Below, piece after piece: positions 62,579 through 64,000 of a stretch of 64,000 bases of DNA. Below the pieces are notes generated by a model. That model had not been told where the DNA came from and searched no databases. It saw only the letters and a list, made by a program, of their open reading frames with translations. Location: the NCBI GenBank assembly GCA_903831575.1, contig CAIKYB010000033.1, positions 1 to 64,000 of the forward strand. Reading direction: 5' to 3'. This DNA comes from an uncultured Bacteroidota bacterium (lineage in GTDB: Bacteria; Bacteroidota; Bacteroidia; Chitinophagales; Chitinophagaceae). How positions within the stretch are numbered: position 1 is the stretch's first letter; each line of letters starts with the position of its first letter. The translations under genes and the position numbers were made by a program.

Positions 62579-63043
62579 CTATTGGACGATAACTGTATCT
62601 TTTAATTGGTTTATTTCATTATCCCAATCATTGAGTTTGCCCCCTAGTACTTCAACTTTAACACTAGCTAACCCTTTATTTAAATAGCCTAATTGCGCAG
62701 CTGCAATTTTTGACAGATCCAGTAATCTTTTCATTTTGGGATGAAGTCTATCATTAGTTTTGACTTTTACAGATTTTCCATTTTTCAAATTCGTAACTAT
62801 TACCCAAGTCCCAAGAGGCAAAACATTACAAGCCGCTGTATATTTTTTTTGGCTAAACACACTTCCATTTGCTGTTTTTTTTCCAATAAACTTATCGCTA
62901 TAATAACTCGCTGTCCCGTAAATAACTTTTTTGTGCTTTTGAACAGTCCTTTTTTCCCTTTTATTCAATTCCAATTGCTGCGCATTAACAATAGAAAAAG
63001 GACAAGACGCTAAAAAAATAATAAGTAAAAAGATTTTAAGCAT
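62579..63043 (-). CDS. RlpA-like (septal ring lytic transglycosylase-type) lipoprotein-like protein
   Basis: 154 residues. An N-terminal signal peptide (MLKIFLLIIFLASCPFSIVNAQ; the Cys may instead be a lipobox-like site) precedes a double-psi beta-barrel: GTASYYSDKFIGKKTANG, AACNVLPLGTWVIVTN, KVKTNDRLHPKMKRLLDLS. RlpA-family DPBB enzymes cleave bare glycan strands in the periplasm. The usual VNDRGP motif is here TNDRLHP, with the Asp retained. There is no SPOR domain. Activity is not certain. Confidence 0.85.
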   Translation of the reverse strand: MLKIFLLIIFLASCPFSIVNAQQLELNKREKRTVQKHKKVIYGTASYYSDKFIGKKTANGSVFSQKKYTAACNVLPLGTWVIVTNLKNGKSVKVKTNDRLHPKMKRLLDLSKIAAAQLGYLNKGLASVKVEVLGGKLNDWDNEINQLKDTVIVQ

Positions 63044-63174
63044 AATTAAAATTTACATGAGCTCATTTTCACATGTCTCATTATTACAAGATAATGATTT
63101 GGCATAATAATATGGAATAAATTTAATTTTATAGACAAGCAGGGTTAACAAGGGTTCTTTAAATAGATTATATC

Positions 63175-63182
63175 TACATTTG
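63175..63182 (+). promoter_or_regulatory. -7 box TACATTTG upstream of lpxB
   Basis: Exact TAnnTTTG, 43 bases before the lpxB ATG at 63226 and 13 bases before an in-frame upstream ATG at 63196. Confidence 0.4.
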
Positions 63183-63225
63183 CGAAGGCTATTTCATGCG
63201 ACCAAACTTTAAAAGCTACATACAC

Positions 63226-64000
63226 ATGAAGTATTACATTATTGCAGGTGAAGCAAGTGGAGATTTACATGGAAGCAATTTGATCAAAGAGTTGACCAAA
63301 GCAGACTCCAATACTCAGGTTCGTTGCTGGGGTGGAGATTTAATGCATGCTTCGGGCGGTATTGTAGTAAAGCATTACAGAGATCTAGCTTTTATGGGGT
63401 TTACAGAAGTTATTAAAAATCTATCCACTATTCTCAAAAATATTTCATTTTGCAAAAAAGACATTCTAGCATTTCAACCTGATGCATTAATTCTAATTGA
63501 TTACCCAGGATTCAATCTTCGGATTGCAAAATGGGCAAAAGAAAATGGGTTGAAAGTGATTTATTATATTTCTCCGCAGATTTGGGCATGGAAAGAGAAC
63601 CGTATTCACCACATAAAAAAATACGTTGACAAAATGCTGGTTATTCTACCCTTTGAGAAAGCCTTTTATCAAAAATGGGATTATGAAGTGGATTATGTTG
63701 GCCATCCATTAGTAGAAGTTGTAGATGAATTTATCCTTCAGACGAAAGGCAAGGTGAATGATTGGCCAAATAAAAAAATAATCGCATTATTGCCTGGAAG
63801 CAGGAAACAGGAAATTCTTCAAAAACTACCTGTAATGCTTAAAATAAGTGCACATTTGCCTGAGTATCAATTTGTAGTTGCAAAAGCTCCCAGCATTGAT
63901 GAGTCATTTTATGCCAACTTATTAAATCAATATTCGAATGTATCGACAGTATCAAATCGCACTTACGAATTGTTGTGCCATTCAACAGCAGCATTAGTTA
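63226..64000 (+). CDS. lpxB: Lipid-A-disaccharide synthase LpxB (5' part, runs off the window)
   Basis: The first 258 codons are open to the window edge; the C-terminus is missing. LpxB joins UDP-diacylglucosamine with lipid X in lipid A synthesis at the inner membrane. Motifs: KYYIIAGEASGDLHGSNLI, CWGGDLMHASGG, LIDYPGFNLRIAK, YYISPQIWAWKENRI and LLPGSRKQEI. An in-frame ATG at 63196 would add ten residues, but MKYYIIAGEASGD is the usual start. In related genomes it often follows surE and a small membrane protein; here these are about 24 kb away. Confidence 0.96.
   Translation, partial: MKYYIIAGEASGDLHGSNLIKELTKADSNTQVRCWGGDLMHASGGIVVKHYRDLAFMGFTEVIKNLSTILKNISFCKKDILAFQPDALILIDYPGFNLRIAKWAKENGLKVIYYISPQIWAWKENRIHHIKKYVDKMLVILPFEKAFYQKWDYEVDYVGHPLVEVVDEFILQTKGKVNDWPNKKIIALLPGSRKQEILQKLPVMLKISAHLPEYQFVVAKAPSIDESFYANLLNQYSNVSTVSNRTYELLCHSTAALV

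Overview
The window is a chromosomal segment of a Bacteroidota bacterium, most likely a member of the Chitinophagales/Chitinophagaceae. The signs are low GC content, almost no Shine-Dalgarno sequences, TAnnTTTG-type -7 promoter boxes, a small DUF4295 gene beside rpmG/rpmB, Bacteroidota-restricted families (DUF6263, DUF7009, DUF2723), and a lysine/alanine histone-H1-like protein. The assignment is inferred from gene content; there is no rRNA in the window. One tRNA gene (Lys, anticodon UUU) is present. I found no CRISPR array, insertion sequence or prophage.

Layout. 1-3.9 kb: 5' end of a giant secreted repeat protein (minus strand, cut by the window edge) with exact 495-bp MBG/Big-type repeats. 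3.9-9.5 kb: an oligoalginate/unsaturated-uronate cluster, with PL17 oligoalginate lyase and KdgF on the minus strand, divergent from a LacI regulator, KduI and KduD. 9.5-15.5 kb: tRNA-Lys, an SDR, a SAM hydroxide adenosyltransferase-like protein, a DsbA-fold protein with a histone-like tail, and ClpB. 15.7-27.7 kb: housekeeping genes (queG, anmK, folK, deoxynucleoside kinase, gcvP, csp) with transporters and envelope proteins of unknown role. 27.7-28.0 kb: a decayed glycogen-phosphorylase fragment. 28-36 kb: transporters (Nramp-USP fusion, two on the MFS/DAACS side, APC), a GT9 glycosyltransferase and DedA. 36-41.4 kb: ssb, an XRE/S24 repressor with paired operator-like palindromes, surE, and the rpmB-rpmG-DUF4295-ftsY block. 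41.7-46.4 kb: a molybdenum-cofactor/formate-dehydrogenase-like cluster (THEP1-like/MobA fusion, FdhD, DUF7009, FdhF/YdeP-type oxidoreductase). 46.5-64 kb: EamA transporter, a DUF2723 glycosyltransferase-like membrane protein, a VWA/AAA+ pair, plsC-priA-murB, rplU-rpmA-H1-like, a PolX-like protein with an altered polymerase site, mazG, RlpA, and the 5' part of lpxB.

How genes work together. PL17 releases unsaturated uronate monomers, KdgF opens them to the 5-keto-4-deoxyuronate (DEH), KduI isomerises it and KduD reduces it to KDG. The downstream kinase and aldolase, and any transporter, are not in the window. The Moco block supplies cofactor maturation (MobA, FdhD) beside its likely client, the YdeP-like oxidoreductase. 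Most of the rest is conserved core metabolism and translation. The most unusual items are the MobA fusion with a degenerate NTPase domain, the DsbA-fold/histone-tail fusion, the PolX homologue with two altered catalytic Asp positions, the CTAA-N5-TTAG operator pair, a 16-base promoter identity shared by rplU and rpmB, the TTCAAC-type intergenic arrays, and the glgP remnant. I did not find a clear-cut new defence or mobile system.
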